64,000 nt of DNA from an uncultured Lachnospiraceae bacterium (GTDB taxonomy: Bacteria; Bacillota; Clostridia; Lachnospirales; Lachnospiraceae), in the NCBI GenBank assembly GCA_945919795.1, contig CAMEJJ010000002.1:124001-188000 (forward strand). The letters are read 5' to 3'. Position numbers and translations under genes: made by a program. Each line of letters starts with the position of its first letter. Position 1 is the stretch's first letter. Below are positions 46,713 to 56,919 of this stretch, piece by piece. The notes under the pieces were generated by a model that saw only the letters and a program-made list of their open reading frames with translations, was not told the DNA's origin and made no database searches.

Positions 46713-47975
46713 TTATAAACGGCACGGGCAGGAAATCTTACCTGCAACTGCACTTGCTGCTGCGACTGCAGGAGACGCCAGATATATCTCCGAATCGACA
46801 TGACCCATACGACCAACAAAATTACGATTTGTTGTAGCAACACATCTCTCACCGGCAGCCAAAATACCCATATATCCGCCTAAACAGGGACCGCAGGTCG
46901 GTGTGGAAACAACAGCACCGGCTTCAATAAAGGTTTTTAAAAGCCCTTCTTCCATTGCCTGCAGATAAATAGCCTGCGTTGCGGGAATAATAATGCAACG
47001 AATTCCGGGTGCCACTTTTTTATCTTTTAAGACCTTTGCCGCACATCTCAAATCGTCAATACGACCGTTTGTACATGAACCGATAACGACCTGATCGATT
47101 TTAATGTCTTCTGTAATTTCATCTATCGTCTTTGTGTTTTCCGGCAAATGAGGAAATGCAATAGTAGGGCGAAGTGTATTTAAATCAATGGTATATACTT
47201 CATCATAAACAGCATCGTCATCTGCTTCATATACCGTATATTGTTTTGTGGAATGCTCATCCATGTAAGCCTTTGCCAACTCATCAACAGGGAAAATACC
47301 ATTTTTAGCACCTGCTTCAATTGCCATATTGGCAATGGTAAAACGATCATCCATGGAAAGGCTCTTAACACCTTCACCAACAAATTCCATAGATTTGTAT
47401 AATGCTCCATCCACACCAATCATTCCGATAATATGAAGAATCAAATCTTTTCCGCTGACCCATTCCGGAAGTGAACCGGTTAATTGAAATTTGATTGCAC
47501 CGGGAACTTTAAACCAGGCTTTACCCGTTGCCATACCAGCTGCCATATCTGTACTTCCTACACCGGTTGAAAATGCACCTAACGCACCATAGGTACAGGT
47601 ATGTGAATCTGCACCGATAATCACATCGCCGGCAACGGTCAGCCCTTTTTCAGGTAATAAAGCATGCTCAATACCCATCTGACCCACTTCAAAATAATTA
47701 GTAATCTGATTACGATAAGCGAACTCTCTGACGCATTTACAATGCTCTGCGGATTTGATATCCTTATTCGGAACAAAATGATCCGGTACTAATGCAATTT
47801 TATCCTTATCAAAAACCCCATCAACTTTCATTTTATCCATTTCTTTAATGGCTACAGGGCTTGTTATATCATTTCCTAAAACAAGATCTAAATCTGCCTC
47901 AATCAGTTGTCCGGCTTCAACCTTATCAAGTCCGGCATGTGCAGCTAAAATCTTTTGTGTCATCGTCATTCCCAT
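46713..47975 (-). CDS. leuC: 3-isopropylmalate dehydratase large subunit
   Basis: 420 residues. Aconitase-fold motifs: [36 protein letters not shown] and the Fe-S ligands in [14 protein letters not shown] and [19 protein letters not shown] precedes the ATG. No leuA or leuB is in the window. A divergent LysR gene and a weak-35 promoter suggest activation by that regulator. Confidence 0.97.
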   Translation of the reverse strand: MGMTMTQKILAAHAGLDKVEAGQLIEADLDLVLGNDITSPVAIKEMDKMKVDGVFDKDKIALVPDHFVPNKDIKSAEHCKCVREFAYRNQITNYFEVGQMGIEHALLPEKGLTVAGDVIIGADSHTCTYGALGAFSTGVGSTDMAAGMATGKAWFKVPGAIKFQLTGSLPEWVSGKDLILHIIGMIGVDGALYKSMEFVGEGVKSLSMDDRFTIANMAIEAGAKNGIFPVDELAKAYMDEHSTKQYTVYEADDDAVYDEVYTIDLNTLRPTIAFPHLPENTKTIDEITEDIKIDQVVIGSCTNGRIDDLRCAAKVLKDKKVAPGIRCIIIPATQAIYLQAMEEGLLKTFIEAGAVVSTPTCGPCLGGYMGILAAGERCVATTNRNFVGRMGHVDSEIYLASPAVAAASAVAGKISCPCRL

Positions 47976-48005
47976 GATGTAAACCTCCTATTATTTGATA
48001 GTGAC

Positions 48006-48050
48006 AGTATAGCACAACATATGAATATAAATAAAATACATAATATTCAT
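48006..48050 (-). promoter_or_regulatory. leuC promoter with candidate LysR operator
   Basis: On the minus strand TATACT (48011-48006) has a weak -35, TTATTT (48034-48029), at 17 bp. Overlapping the -35 is an inverted repeat ATGAATAT (48021-48028) / ATATTCAT (48043-48050). A poor -35 with a dyad is the usual layout of a LysR-activated promoter; binding is inferred. Confidence 0.55.
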
Positions 48051-48144
48051 GTTTACTATAATTTATGGTTATGGTAAAATTATTTTATCATTGTATTATG
48101 CAGCTCGATTAGGGCGGATTTCGAATGTTTTGCGGATCCCAAAA

Positions 48145-48177
48145 TCATACTTTTTCATGCGAGCATGAAAAGTATGA
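48145..48177. repeat. Strong palindrome in the lysR leader
   Basis: TCATACTTTTTCATGC and GCATGAAAAGTATGA pair with a single bulged base around GA. It lies 50 bases before the LysR start and is directly followed by CCTTTTGACCC. It has the look of a dispersed palindromic unit rather than an operator; no T-run follows, so it is not a classic terminator. Confidence 0.6.
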
Positions 48178-48226
48178 CCTTTTGACCCTGATATCATCAT
48201 ATCATTTAAATAGAAAGGTACATTCC

Positions 48227-49150
48227 ATGGAGAACAATTTAAATCTTTATCACATTTTTTATACGGTAGCAAAAAACAAGAATATTTCCGGAGCCGCAAA
48301 AGAACTCTTCATCAGTCAACCGGCCATCAGCAAAGCCATTGCCAAACTCGAAAGCAATCTGGACACGAAACTTTTTATGCGCAGTTCCCGAGGTGTCACA
48401 TTGACAAACGAAGGCGCAATCCTGTATGAGCAGGTAAAAAATGCCTTTATTGCTATACAGAGTGGTGAAGATCAGTTACACAAAATCGCAACCTTAGGCG
48501 TTTCCCATTTATCCATTGGTGTCAGCATAACTTTGTGCAAATATGTTCTTCTTCCCTATTTACAGGAATTTATCAAACAAAATCCTCATATTACAATATC
48601 TATAACCTGTCATCCTTCCATGGAAACCATCCAGGACATTGAGAAAGGTGTAACAGAAATCGGTCTGGTCGGCATCCCTTCCAATCCCGGACATTTACTA
48701 TGTTATGAACCTATTAAAGAGATTCAGGATACCTTTATTGCAACTGACAATTACTTGAAAAATCTCCGTATACGAGAAGGTAACGGAAAAGCATCCTTAT
48801 TATCCAGTGCTAACTTTATGATGCTAAACAAAGAAAATGTATCACGCATGTTTGTTGACCAATATCTTGCCGCACATCAGATCAGTATGACAAATATCTT
48901 AGAAATCAATACCATGGATCTTTTGATCGAATTGGCAAAAATTGATTTGGGAATTGCCTGTGTCATCCGCGATTTTGTAAAAGAAGACATAGAAAATGGC
49001 ACGTTCAAAGAACTTACCTTTAAACGTACCATTCCAAAACGCAAAATTGGTTTTACTTATAGAGAAGATCTGCCTATGTCAGATTCTCTGAAAAAATTTA
49101 TCGATTTTATACATTCGATCTCTGAGGAAGATAACCAAATGACGCAATAA
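48227..49150 (+). CDS. LysR-family transcriptional regulator
   Basis: Start at 48227 (MENNLNLYHIFYTVAKN) with AAAGG 8 bases upstream; the frame runs open further upstream through a palindrome but without a site. 307 residues. Winged HTH: NISGAAKELFISQPAISKAI. The periplasmic-binding-like effector domain starts near residue 92 (LSIGVSITLCKYVLLPYL). Divergent from leuCD, so probably its activator with a leucine-pathway intermediate as effector (inference). Its last 44 bases overlap the convergent DUF1189 gene. Confidence 0.92.
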   Translation: MENNLNLYHIFYTVAKNKNISGAAKELFISQPAISKAIAKLESNLDTKLFMRSSRGVTLTNEGAILYEQVKNAFIAIQSGEDQLHKIATLGVSHLSIGVSITLCKYVLLPYLQEFIKQNPHITISITCHPSMETIQDIEKGVTEIGLVGIPSNPGHLLCYEPIKEIQDTFIATDNYLKNLRIREGNGKASLLSSANFMMLNKENVSRMFVDQYLAAHQISMTNILEINTMDLLIELAKIDLGIACVIRDFVKEDIENGTFKELTFKRTIPKRKIGFTYREDLPMSDSLKKFIDFIHSISEEDNQMTQ

Positions 49151-50036
49151 TCATTGCAAGTGTAATCATAGTCCGGATAAATGCCGGAATTGAAATAGTA
49201 ACCGGCAGAACGGATATCAGACATGCAACCACCGTCATCAATACTTTCGCATATACACTTGCTTTAAACAATGTTCCGGCTTCTATATTTCTGTGGAAAA
49301 TCTTCGCACAAAGCATTGCAATTAACATATAGATCATCGCACAGAAGAAATACCACAAGGTTCTTGCGACATAATAAATGATAAAGCAAATGGAAACAAA
49401 TACAAACAGACCGGGAAGCATAGTATCGATAATCCAGTTTTTATCAAAAGAGAAAGAACCAAAATCTTTAAAGCTCAGTTGATTATATTCACCATCCGAT
49501 TCCATCACAAGGTTCGTTCTTGAAATCAACATAACCGTATCATATCCCTCGCTATGCATCGTCTCTGCATCAGCCACAGAAAATGAATCATATTCATCCG
49601 ACATAAAAACATATGCTTCTTTATTGGGATCGTCAAATTCAAATTCTTCTTCAATAAAAAATACACCATCTTCAACCGAAAAATACGGAAAAGCATCTAT
49701 TACTTCATTAAATTCATCCATATTATTAAAAGAAATTGCAAAGCTGATATAAGGTATTAAAGTGCAGACGGCAAGAAGTAATACAACAAAACCAATCATA
49801 GCGCCAACCTTTACATTTGCTAAAACGCCATATTTCGTCGGATTAAATGAATAAGGAAACTGCATAAAAAAGCTCGGCTTTTTAGGTTCTTCATAGGGTT
49901 GGTACATATTATTGTTGTAATTGTAGTTGCTCTCATATCCCTCCCCGTATTGTGTCGGATTGGGATTGTAATTTGAATTATTGTATGTATTTTGTTGATA
50001 ATCCTGATTGTTATTTCCTGAATTAAATTGATCCAT
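49107..50036 (-). CDS. DUF1189-like membrane protein
   Basis: Start at 50036 (MDQFNSGNNNQDYQQN) with AGGAGA upstream; a longer reading crosses the ilvC terminator. 309 residues. Residues 1-60 are Asn/Tyr/Gln/Pro-rich and disordered. Then PSFFMQFPYSFNPTKYGVLA, a helix, an outside domain of about 110 residues rich in Asp/Glu/Phe, and three to four C-terminal helices. This matches the DUF1189 family layout. Function unknown. The 3' end overlaps lysR tail to tail. Confidence 0.78.
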   Translation of the reverse strand: MDQFNSGNNNQDYQQNTYNNSNYNPNPTQYGEGYESNYNYNNNMYQPYEEPKKPSFFMQFPYSFNPTKYGVLANVKVGAMIGFVVLLLAVCTLIPYISFAISFNNMDEFNEVIDAFPYFSVEDGVFFIEEEFEFDDPNKEAYVFMSDEYDSFSVADAETMHSEGYDTVMLISRTNLVMESDGEYNQLSFKDFGSFSFDKNWIIDTMLPGLFVFVSICFIIYYVARTLWYFFCAMIYMLIAMLCAKIFHRNIEAGTLFKASVYAKVLMTVVACLISVLPVTISIPAFIRTMITLAMIIASFGYLPQRSNV

Positions 50037-50053
50037 GGAATTCTCCTTTTCAA

Positions 50054-50105
50054 TTAAAAAGGCTTTTGCATAATCATATGATTCGATAAAACTACACAAA
50101 AGCCT
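50054..50105 (-). terminator. Terminator after ilvC
   Basis: On the minus strand AGGCTTTTG and CAAAAGCCT form a 9-bp stem, with a small AATCATATGATT palindrome in the loop, followed by TTTTTAATT. Confidence 0.82.
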
Positions 50106-50150
50106 GATTCTATAATTTATGTATAAAACAAATAGCCAACAGACTGGGAA

Positions 50151-51191
<1,041 letters not shown>

Positions 51192-51284
51192 CTAGAAAAA
51201 TTAATATTTATATTTAGAAAGTTATTTCCTGCTAACATATCTTCGCGAAAGCGATAAAACGTATCAGAATTAACTTCTTAAACA

Positions 51285-51794
51285 CTATGGTAAATATGTA
51301 ACATTATCCGTGCCGCGACCAAGACCGATTAAACCGGTGCGGGCAAGCTCCAAAATCTCATAACCTTCCAGCAAATTGATAAAATTATCAATCTTGCTGT
51401 CGCTGATACCTTTTACTTCCATCTCAACTGTCAGACTTTCTTTAGAAACATCCACGATTCTCGCTTTAAAACTGTCTACTAAACCTATTACGGAAAGTCT
51501 GTTTTCGGAAGTTACCCTGATTTTAATTAAAACAAGTTCACGGTAAACGGATTCGTCCGGTTCCAACACCTTGATATCCCGTACATCGACAAGCTTACCA
51601 ACCTGTTTTTCAATCTGATCCAGGATCTCATCGTCACCACTTGTGACAATGGTAATACGGGTATAATTAGGATCTGCCGTAACACCTGCCGTAATGCTTT
51701 CAATATTGTATCCACGACGGCTGAACAAACCGGAAATACGGCTTAATACACCGGAGGTATTATCTACTAACAACTGAAATACTTTCTTTTGCAT
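51285..51794 (-). CDS. ilvN: Acetolactate synthase small subunit (copy nearer ilvC)
   Basis: Start at 51794 (MQKKVFQLLVDNTSGVLSRI) with AAGGA upstream. 169 residues. N-terminal ACT domain (GLFSRRGYNIESITAGVTAD) and the C-terminal domain with GVGRGTDN-like end (LIGLGRGTDNVTYLP). It binds valine and activates IlvB. A second small-subunit gene lies directly before it, so the operon encodes two distinct regulators. Confidence 0.92.
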   Translation of the reverse strand: MQKKVFQLLVDNTSGVLSRISGLFSRRGYNIESITAGVTADPNYTRITIVTSGDDEILDQIEKQVGKLVDVRDIKVLEPDESVYRELVLIKIRVTSENRLSVIGLVDSFKARIVDVSKESLTVEMEVKGISDSKIDNFINLLEGYEILELARTGLIGLGRGTDNVTYLP

Positions 51795-51906
51795 AATTTC
51801 CATTCCTTTCATGCTGAATTTCATTTTATCAGCATATGATTTGCTTTGTCAACGTATGAACAGCCCTTATGTTTTCTATAACTTCAAGTTATAATAATCC
51901 CATCAA

Positions 51907-52392
51907 CTATTCGTTTTCACTGCATTTGGGAAGAGCCAAGGTTCCGGTTCTTGCTACCTCTACAATGCTGACAGATGCAAACATATCGATTAACAGTTTG
52001 ATTTTTTCGGGAACATCACAAATCTGGATAATCATATATGTCTTACTCATATCGACAATATCCGCCTTCATGATTTCACATATTTCCATAATATCGCGCC
52101 GGTTGTTTTTGTTGTATTTCACCTTCATTAACATCATTTCGCGGGAAATACTGTGACTTTCATCGAAGGTTTTAACTTTAATAATATCCAGCTTTTTATT
52201 TAACTGCTTTTCAATCTGCTGTAATGTCCGTTCATTTCCTGAACTGACAATGGTCATACAGGATATGGTAGGATCATCGGTTTCTCCCACTGCAAGAGAA
52301 TCAATATTAAAACTTCTTCTTGAGAACAGACCGGATACTTTTGCAAGTACACCGGATCTGTTTTCTACTAAAACGGAATATATTTTTTTCAT
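51907..52392 (-). CDS. ilvN: Acetolactate synthase small subunit (copy next to ilvB)
   Basis: 161 residues. N-terminal ACT domain: YSVLVENRSGVLAKVSGLFS and RRSFNIDSLAVGETDD; it ends VSIVEVARTGTLALPKCSEN. It is clearly paralogous to the next gene but diverged, with a different C-terminal half. 25 bases downstream of ilvB. Either subunit may pair with the single catalytic chain; the two may respond to different effectors (inference). Confidence 0.92.
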   Translation of the reverse strand: MKKIYSVLVENRSGVLAKVSGLFSRRSFNIDSLAVGETDDPTISCMTIVSSGNERTLQQIEKQLNKKLDIIKVKTFDESHSISREMMLMKVKYNKNNRRDIMEICEIMKADIVDMSKTYMIIQICDVPEKIKLLIDMFASVSIVEVARTGTLALPKCSENE

Positions 52393-52417
52393 TTATCTGC
52401 ACCTCTCAAACCATCTA

Positions 52418-54031
52418 CTATACCAGATCCATGGGATCAATCAACACTTCCATCAGACATGCAGAATCATTATTTAAAAACTCATCCAGCATATCTTCCA
52501 TCTCATCCATGGAAGTCAGTCTGAAAAACGGCATATTGTAAGCTGCCGATATGTGTTCCAAATCCGGACTGCCAGCCAAATCAACAACCGAATAATTATC
52601 TTTGTAAGTAAAATGCTGATATTGACGAACCATTCCAAGATAATTATTCTTTAGCACAATCACCTTGCTGTTAATGCCATGCTGACGCATGGTTGCAAGT
52701 TCCATCATGGACATCTGGAAAGAACCGTCACCACATACCGCAATAACCTGTTTGTCCTTTAATGCGTATTTGGCTCCCATGGCAGCAGGAATGGAATATC
52801 CCATAGTTCCCATACCACCTGATGTTAAAAATCTTCCGTTCTTTACCACATGATAAGCACAGGACCAAATCTGGTTTTGTCCGACATCCGCAACATAAAT
52901 GGCATCATCTTCCATTTTCTCGGATAATCTGGTAATAAATTTTGCCGGATCCACAAAGCCGGGATGATCCGGACGTTTGGGTTCCATTTCTTCCCGGTAT
53001 CCGTTTAAGGTTTCAACCCATGCATCCGAATCACAGTAAAAATCATGCTCCTCAAAATCCTTGAAAATGTGCTTTGCATCACCTACCAAAGGAATGGTAG
53101 GGCCAACATTTTTACCGATTTCCGCAGGATCCACATCCATATGTACCAAAACTTTATTATCAAAAATCAAATCCGGCTGGCTGATGGCTCTGTCTGCCAC
53201 TCGCGCTCCGGCCATAATAATCAGATCAGCTTCATTCATGGCACGGTTTGCATACGGTTTTCCGTTATTACCAACCATTCCGAAGTATAACGGATGTTTT
53301 GTCGGCATAATACCGATTCCCATCATCGTGGATACAACCGGAATTCTATGATGCTCAGCAAACTCGATCAGTTCTTTATCTGCCTGCGATAAAGCAACAC
53401 CACCGCCCACACAGATAATCGGACGTTTCACTTTCTGTAATTCCTTAATGACACGCTTAATCTGCTGGGAATGTCCCTTTACAGTCGGTTTATAAGTTCT
53501 TAATGAAATTTCTTCCGGATATTCAAAATTACTGATTTTTGCATTTTGAACATCAATCGGAACATCGATTAAAACCGGTCCTTTTCGTCCCGTTGTAGCA
53601 ATATAAAATGCTTCTTTAAAAATACGTGGAATATCATTAACGTCTTTTACCAGATAACTATACTTTACAAAAGATTCTACAGCTCCGGTAATATCGGCTT
53701 CCTGAAACACATCACTTCCGAGCAATTCACTGTTTACCTGACCGGTAATACAGATCATCGGAATACTGTCTGCAAATGCGGTTGCTATTCCCGTAATCAA
53801 ATTGGTTGCACCCGGACCGCTTGTGACCGCACAAACTCCGATTCCATCCGTAACCCTTGCCAGACCACTTGCCGCATGAGCCGCATTTTGTTCGGTTCTG
53901 ACCAAAACGCTTTCAATCTCCGAATCCAAAATACTGTTATAAAAAGGACAAATGGCAACCCCCGGATAACCGAAAACAACTTTTACGCCCTCTTTTTCCA
54001 AGCATTTAACCATTGCATCTGCACCTATCAT
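52418..54031 (-). CDS. ilvB: Acetolactate synthase catalytic subunit
   Basis: 537 residues, about 20-30 shorter than typical. Thiamine-diphosphate enzyme: VVFGYPGVAICPFYNSI, the catalytic Glu in VRTEQNAAHAASGLAR, the FAD-region and the TPP motif VCGDGSFQMSMMELATMRQH with KNNYLGMVRQYQ. It condenses pyruvate (or with 2-oxobutyrate) for valine, leucine and isoleucine. First gene of the operon, with AGGAGG upstream. Confidence 0.96.
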   Translation of the reverse strand: MIGADAMVKCLEKEGVKVVFGYPGVAICPFYNSILDSEIESVLVRTEQNAAHAASGLARVTDGIGVCAVTSGPGATNLITGIATAFADSIPMICITGQVNSELLGSDVFQEADITGAVESFVKYSYLVKDVNDIPRIFKEAFYIATTGRKGPVLIDVPIDVQNAKISNFEYPEEISLRTYKPTVKGHSQQIKRVIKELQKVKRPIICVGGGVALSQADKELIEFAEHHRIPVVSTMMGIGIMPTKHPLYFGMVGNNGKPYANRAMNEADLIIMAGARVADRAISQPDLIFDNKVLVHMDVDPAEIGKNVGPTIPLVGDAKHIFKDFEEHDFYCDSDAWVETLNGYREEMEPKRPDHPGFVDPAKFITRLSEKMEDDAIYVADVGQNQIWSCAYHVVKNGRFLTSGGMGTMGYSIPAAMGAKYALKDKQVIAVCGDGSFQMSMMELATMRQHGINSKVIVLKNNYLGMVRQYQHFTYKDNYSVVDLAGSPDLEHISAAYNMPFFRLTSMDEMEDMLDEFLNNDSACLMEVLIDPMDLV

Positions 54032-54106
54032 TTTTTCTGTTTCCTCCTGTATTTTATATAACTACACTATTCTCATAATAATTCTTCGAGATTGTTACTC
54101 GTCTTT

Positions 54107-54135
54107 ATATAATATCCACAAATCTTTTCTAACAA
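54107..54135 (-). promoter_or_regulatory. ilvB operon promoter
   Basis: On the minus strand TTGTTA (54135-54130), 17-bp spacer and TTATAT (54112-54107). The leader to ilvB is about 70 bases and shows no T-box or leader peptide rich in branched-chain residues. Confidence 0.6.
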
Positions 54136-54223
54136 TATACTTGATAAATATGGATTGCTCCGTTAATACGCAATTCTTTCAATTCTGGAACATCTCATAC
54201 GATCAATAATTGAAAACGATATG

Positions 54224-56746
54224 TTATGATTCACATAATTTCTGCGCCAGTTTGACGGCATCGGCAGCATCCTTGGAATAGCCGTCCGCACCTATTTCAT
54301 CCGCATATTCCTGTGTAATGACCGCACCACCAATCATGACTTTTGCCGTAAGACCTTCTTCTTTGGCTAAATTAATGACATTTTTCATTTCCTGCATCGT
54401 TGTTGTCATCAAAGCAGAAAGCGCAATGATACTTGCGTGTTTTTCTCGCGCCACCTTAATAATTTCCTCTTTGGGAACATCTTTACCAAGATCAATTACC
54501 GTAAAACCATGATTTTTTAACATCAATGCTACCAGATTTTTACCAATATCATGAATATCGCCTTTGACTGTGGCAATCACAATGGTAGGCATATCTGCTT
54601 CCACGCCTTCCGATTTTAACATTGGTTCTAAGTAATCAATCGACTTTTTCATGGTCTCGGCACTTGCAATCAACTGGGGAAGAAAATACTTTCCCTGATC
54701 GAAAAGCTCACCCACCTCATTAATCGCAGGCATTAAAGCTTCATTCAAAATCTGTTGCGGGTCATAAGAAGCCGATACGGCCATTTCTGTAAGTTTGACA
54801 ATATCTCGTTGTTTTCCTTTTAAAACAGCATCTTTTACATCTTTCAAAGCATCCGTGACTTGTACGGTCTGCTGTTCTTTATTAAGAGCTGTATCTTGCG
54901 ATGCTTTTTTTGTTTCTTTATCAGCCGCCTGATTCATCGAAGGACTTGACACAGCAACCGGATTTGCTATCTCCGGATGATTCAGCATAAAAGCTTCTCT
55001 TGCCTCTTTAATGGCATTCATCCGATCAATATATAAAAGATCGGCTCCTTCTTTTGCCATTAAAATATCAGCTGAATATGCCGCATTTACCAGCATTTCC
55101 TGATTGGGATTGGCAATTGCCATGGTAAGACCTTCCTGAATCGCCATCGTTAAAAATGCGCTGTTGATATTCATACGTTCCGGCAGCCCAAAAGATATAT
55201 TGGACAATCCACAGGTGGTTGCAATACCATTTTCTTTACAATATCGTATTGTCTGAAGCGTTTCTCTTGCTGCAAGAGGATTTGCCGCAACCGTTGCGAC
55301 CAGTCCGTCAACAATAATATCATCCTTTGTCATTCCAAGCGCAAAAGCTTTGTCCATGACTTTATGGATAATTGTAATCTTTTCATCTGTATCTTTGGGT
55401 AGACCCTCATCTGATAAAGGCAAAAGAATAAACATAGCACCATATTTTTTTGCAATCGGCAGAAGTTTATCTACTTTTTCTTTTTCAAATGAAATGGAAT
55501 TAATCAGAGCACGCCCCGGATATCTGCGAAGTGCTGCTTCAATTACATCAACATGAGAAGAATCAATCGATAATGGCAGCGAAGTAATGTTGGCAACTTC
55601 CTCTAACACGGTCAGCATCATGGATTTTTCATCAATGCCACTCATTCCCATATTGATATCCAGAATTTTTGCACCGCATTCTTCCTGTTCAATTGCAAAC
55701 TGATCAACTAAATCCAGTTTGCCTTCCCGAATTTCAGCTTGTAGCTTTTTCTTACCGGTAGGATTGATTCTTTCTCCCACAACCATAAAGCAATCATTCA
55801 ATCCAAATTCCAGGCTCTGTCTTTCCGAACAAAGAAAATGTCTTCCTGTTAAATCGCGTTTTTGCACAGACAAATTTCGCGTTTTTTCAACCAGTTTCTG
55901 AATATACTCAGGACTAGTACCACAACATCCGCCTAAAATAGAGGCTCCGGATTCTACGATTTCCATCATCTGAGAAGAAAACGTATCACTGTCCATATCG
56001 TATACGGTATTTCCTTCTCCATCCAATGACGGAAGTCCGGCATTAGGCTTTGCTATTAACGGAAGATTGGTTACCTCTGCCATCGCTTTTATGATTTTAC
56101 ACATCTGATCCGGACCGGTGGAACAATTGGCACCAATCGCATCCACATGCAAATGTGACAATGTGATGGCTACAGACTTAGCATCAGAACCAAACAGGGT
56201 TCTTTCATCACTTTCAAAAGTAAGTGTAGCCATGACAGGTAGACTACTGACTTCCATTGCAGCAATGACTGCCGCCCTGGTCTCCTGCAAACTCATCATG
56301 GTTTCAATAACAATTAAATCAGCTCCGGCTTTTTCCACATACCGGATCTGTTCTTTATAGATATCAATCAATTCTTCAAAATCCAGAGGTCCCATCGGCT
56401 TTAACTGCTTACCGGTCATGGTAAGATCGGCTGCAACCAGTGCCTTTTTACCTGCTGTTTTTTTGGAAAGCTGAATCAACCTGGTATTGATTCTTTCGAT
56501 CTGATCTTCCAAATGATATTCTGCAAGTTTCACACGATTGGCAGTAAAAGTAGGGGCATATAAAATATTGGTTCCAGCTTCTATATAGGCTGTCTGCAAG
56601 TCAACCAATGCCTGCTCATGCTCTAATATCCATTTTTCAGGACACACTCCCATGGGCATTCCGGCCTTCATTAAATTAGAGCCGGTTGCTCCATCCAAAT
56701 ATATAATATTATTTTCACAAAGCTGTTGAAATTCCTGTTTTGTCAC
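54224..56746 (-). CDS. metH: Cobalamin-dependent methionine synthase without reactivation domain
   Basis: 840 residues; GTG start at 56746 with GAGG upstream. Order: homocysteine-binding barrel with zinc ligands Cys208 (GANCS) and Cys274/275 (GGCCG); pterin-binding barrel (VVGERINPTGKKKL); a linker of about 50 residues rich in Lys/Asp/Gln; B12 cap and Rossmann domain with GDIHDIGKNLV (Asp-x-His-x-x-Gly). The C-terminal AdoMet activation domain is absent, common in anaerobes, so a separate reactivation protein is needed. Confidence 0.94.
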   Translation of the reverse strand: MTKQEFQQLCENNIIYLDGATGSNLMKAGMPMGVCPEKWILEHEQALVDLQTAYIEAGTNILYAPTFTANRVKLAEYHLEDQIERINTRLIQLSKKTAGKKALVAADLTMTGKQLKPMGPLDFEELIDIYKEQIRYVEKAGADLIVIETMMSLQETRAAVIAAMEVSSLPVMATLTFESDERTLFGSDAKSVAITLSHLHVDAIGANCSTGPDQMCKIIKAMAEVTNLPLIAKPNAGLPSLDGEGNTVYDMDSDTFSSQMMEIVESGASILGGCCGTSPEYIQKLVEKTRNLSVQKRDLTGRHFLCSERQSLEFGLNDCFMVVGERINPTGKKKLQAEIREGKLDLVDQFAIEQEECGAKILDINMGMSGIDEKSMMLTVLEEVANITSLPLSIDSSHVDVIEAALRRYPGRALINSISFEKEKVDKLLPIAKKYGAMFILLPLSDEGLPKDTDEKITIIHKVMDKAFALGMTKDDIIVDGLVATVAANPLAARETLQTIRYCKENGIATTCGLSNISFGLPERMNINSAFLTMAIQEGLTMAIANPNQEMLVNAAYSADILMAKEGADLLYIDRMNAIKEAREAFMLNHPEIANPVAVSSPSMNQAADKETKKASQDTALNKEQQTVQVTDALKDVKDAVLKGKQRDIVKLTEMAVSASYDPQQILNEALMPAINEVGELFDQGKYFLPQLIASAETMKKSIDYLEPMLKSEGVEADMPTIVIATVKGDIHDIGKNLVALMLKNHGFTVIDLGKDVPKEEIIKVAREKHASIIALSALMTTTMQEMKNVINLAKEEGLTAKVMIGGAVITQEYADEIGADGYSKDAADAVKLAQKLCES

Positions 56747-56815
56747 AATATTACCTCTGTCTCTTTATCTCATGCATAGCTTGACATATGTACTTGCCTT
56801 GTCAACTATAACATA

Positions 56816-56850
56816 ATAAAACTCTGCATGTAAGCCACATACAGAGTTTT
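56816..56850. terminator. Terminator between GGGtGRT gene and metH
   Basis: AAAACTCTGCATGT and ACATACAGAGTTTT pair with one mismatch around AAGCC; A- and T-rich flanks permit use in both directions. It should end the GGGtGRT operon. Confidence 0.75.
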
Positions 56851-56919
56851 ATTATATCATTTTTTAATTGTATACACAATACTCGGCTCACGCCTTGATA
56901 TTGTTAAGTGTCTTTTGGT

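Noticed and set aside
48096-48299. Minus-strand frame facing lysR and the upstream extension of lysR to 48125
   Set aside because: Both run through the palindrome at 48145-48177 and lack ribosome sites; the ATG at 48227 has AAAGG at the right distance and starts the usual LysR N-terminus.
54032-54223. T-box or amino-acid leader before ilvB
   Set aside because: No T-box consensus (GGGTGG with specifier loop), no run of Leu/Val/Ile codons and no terminator-antiterminator pair in a leader of about 70 bases.
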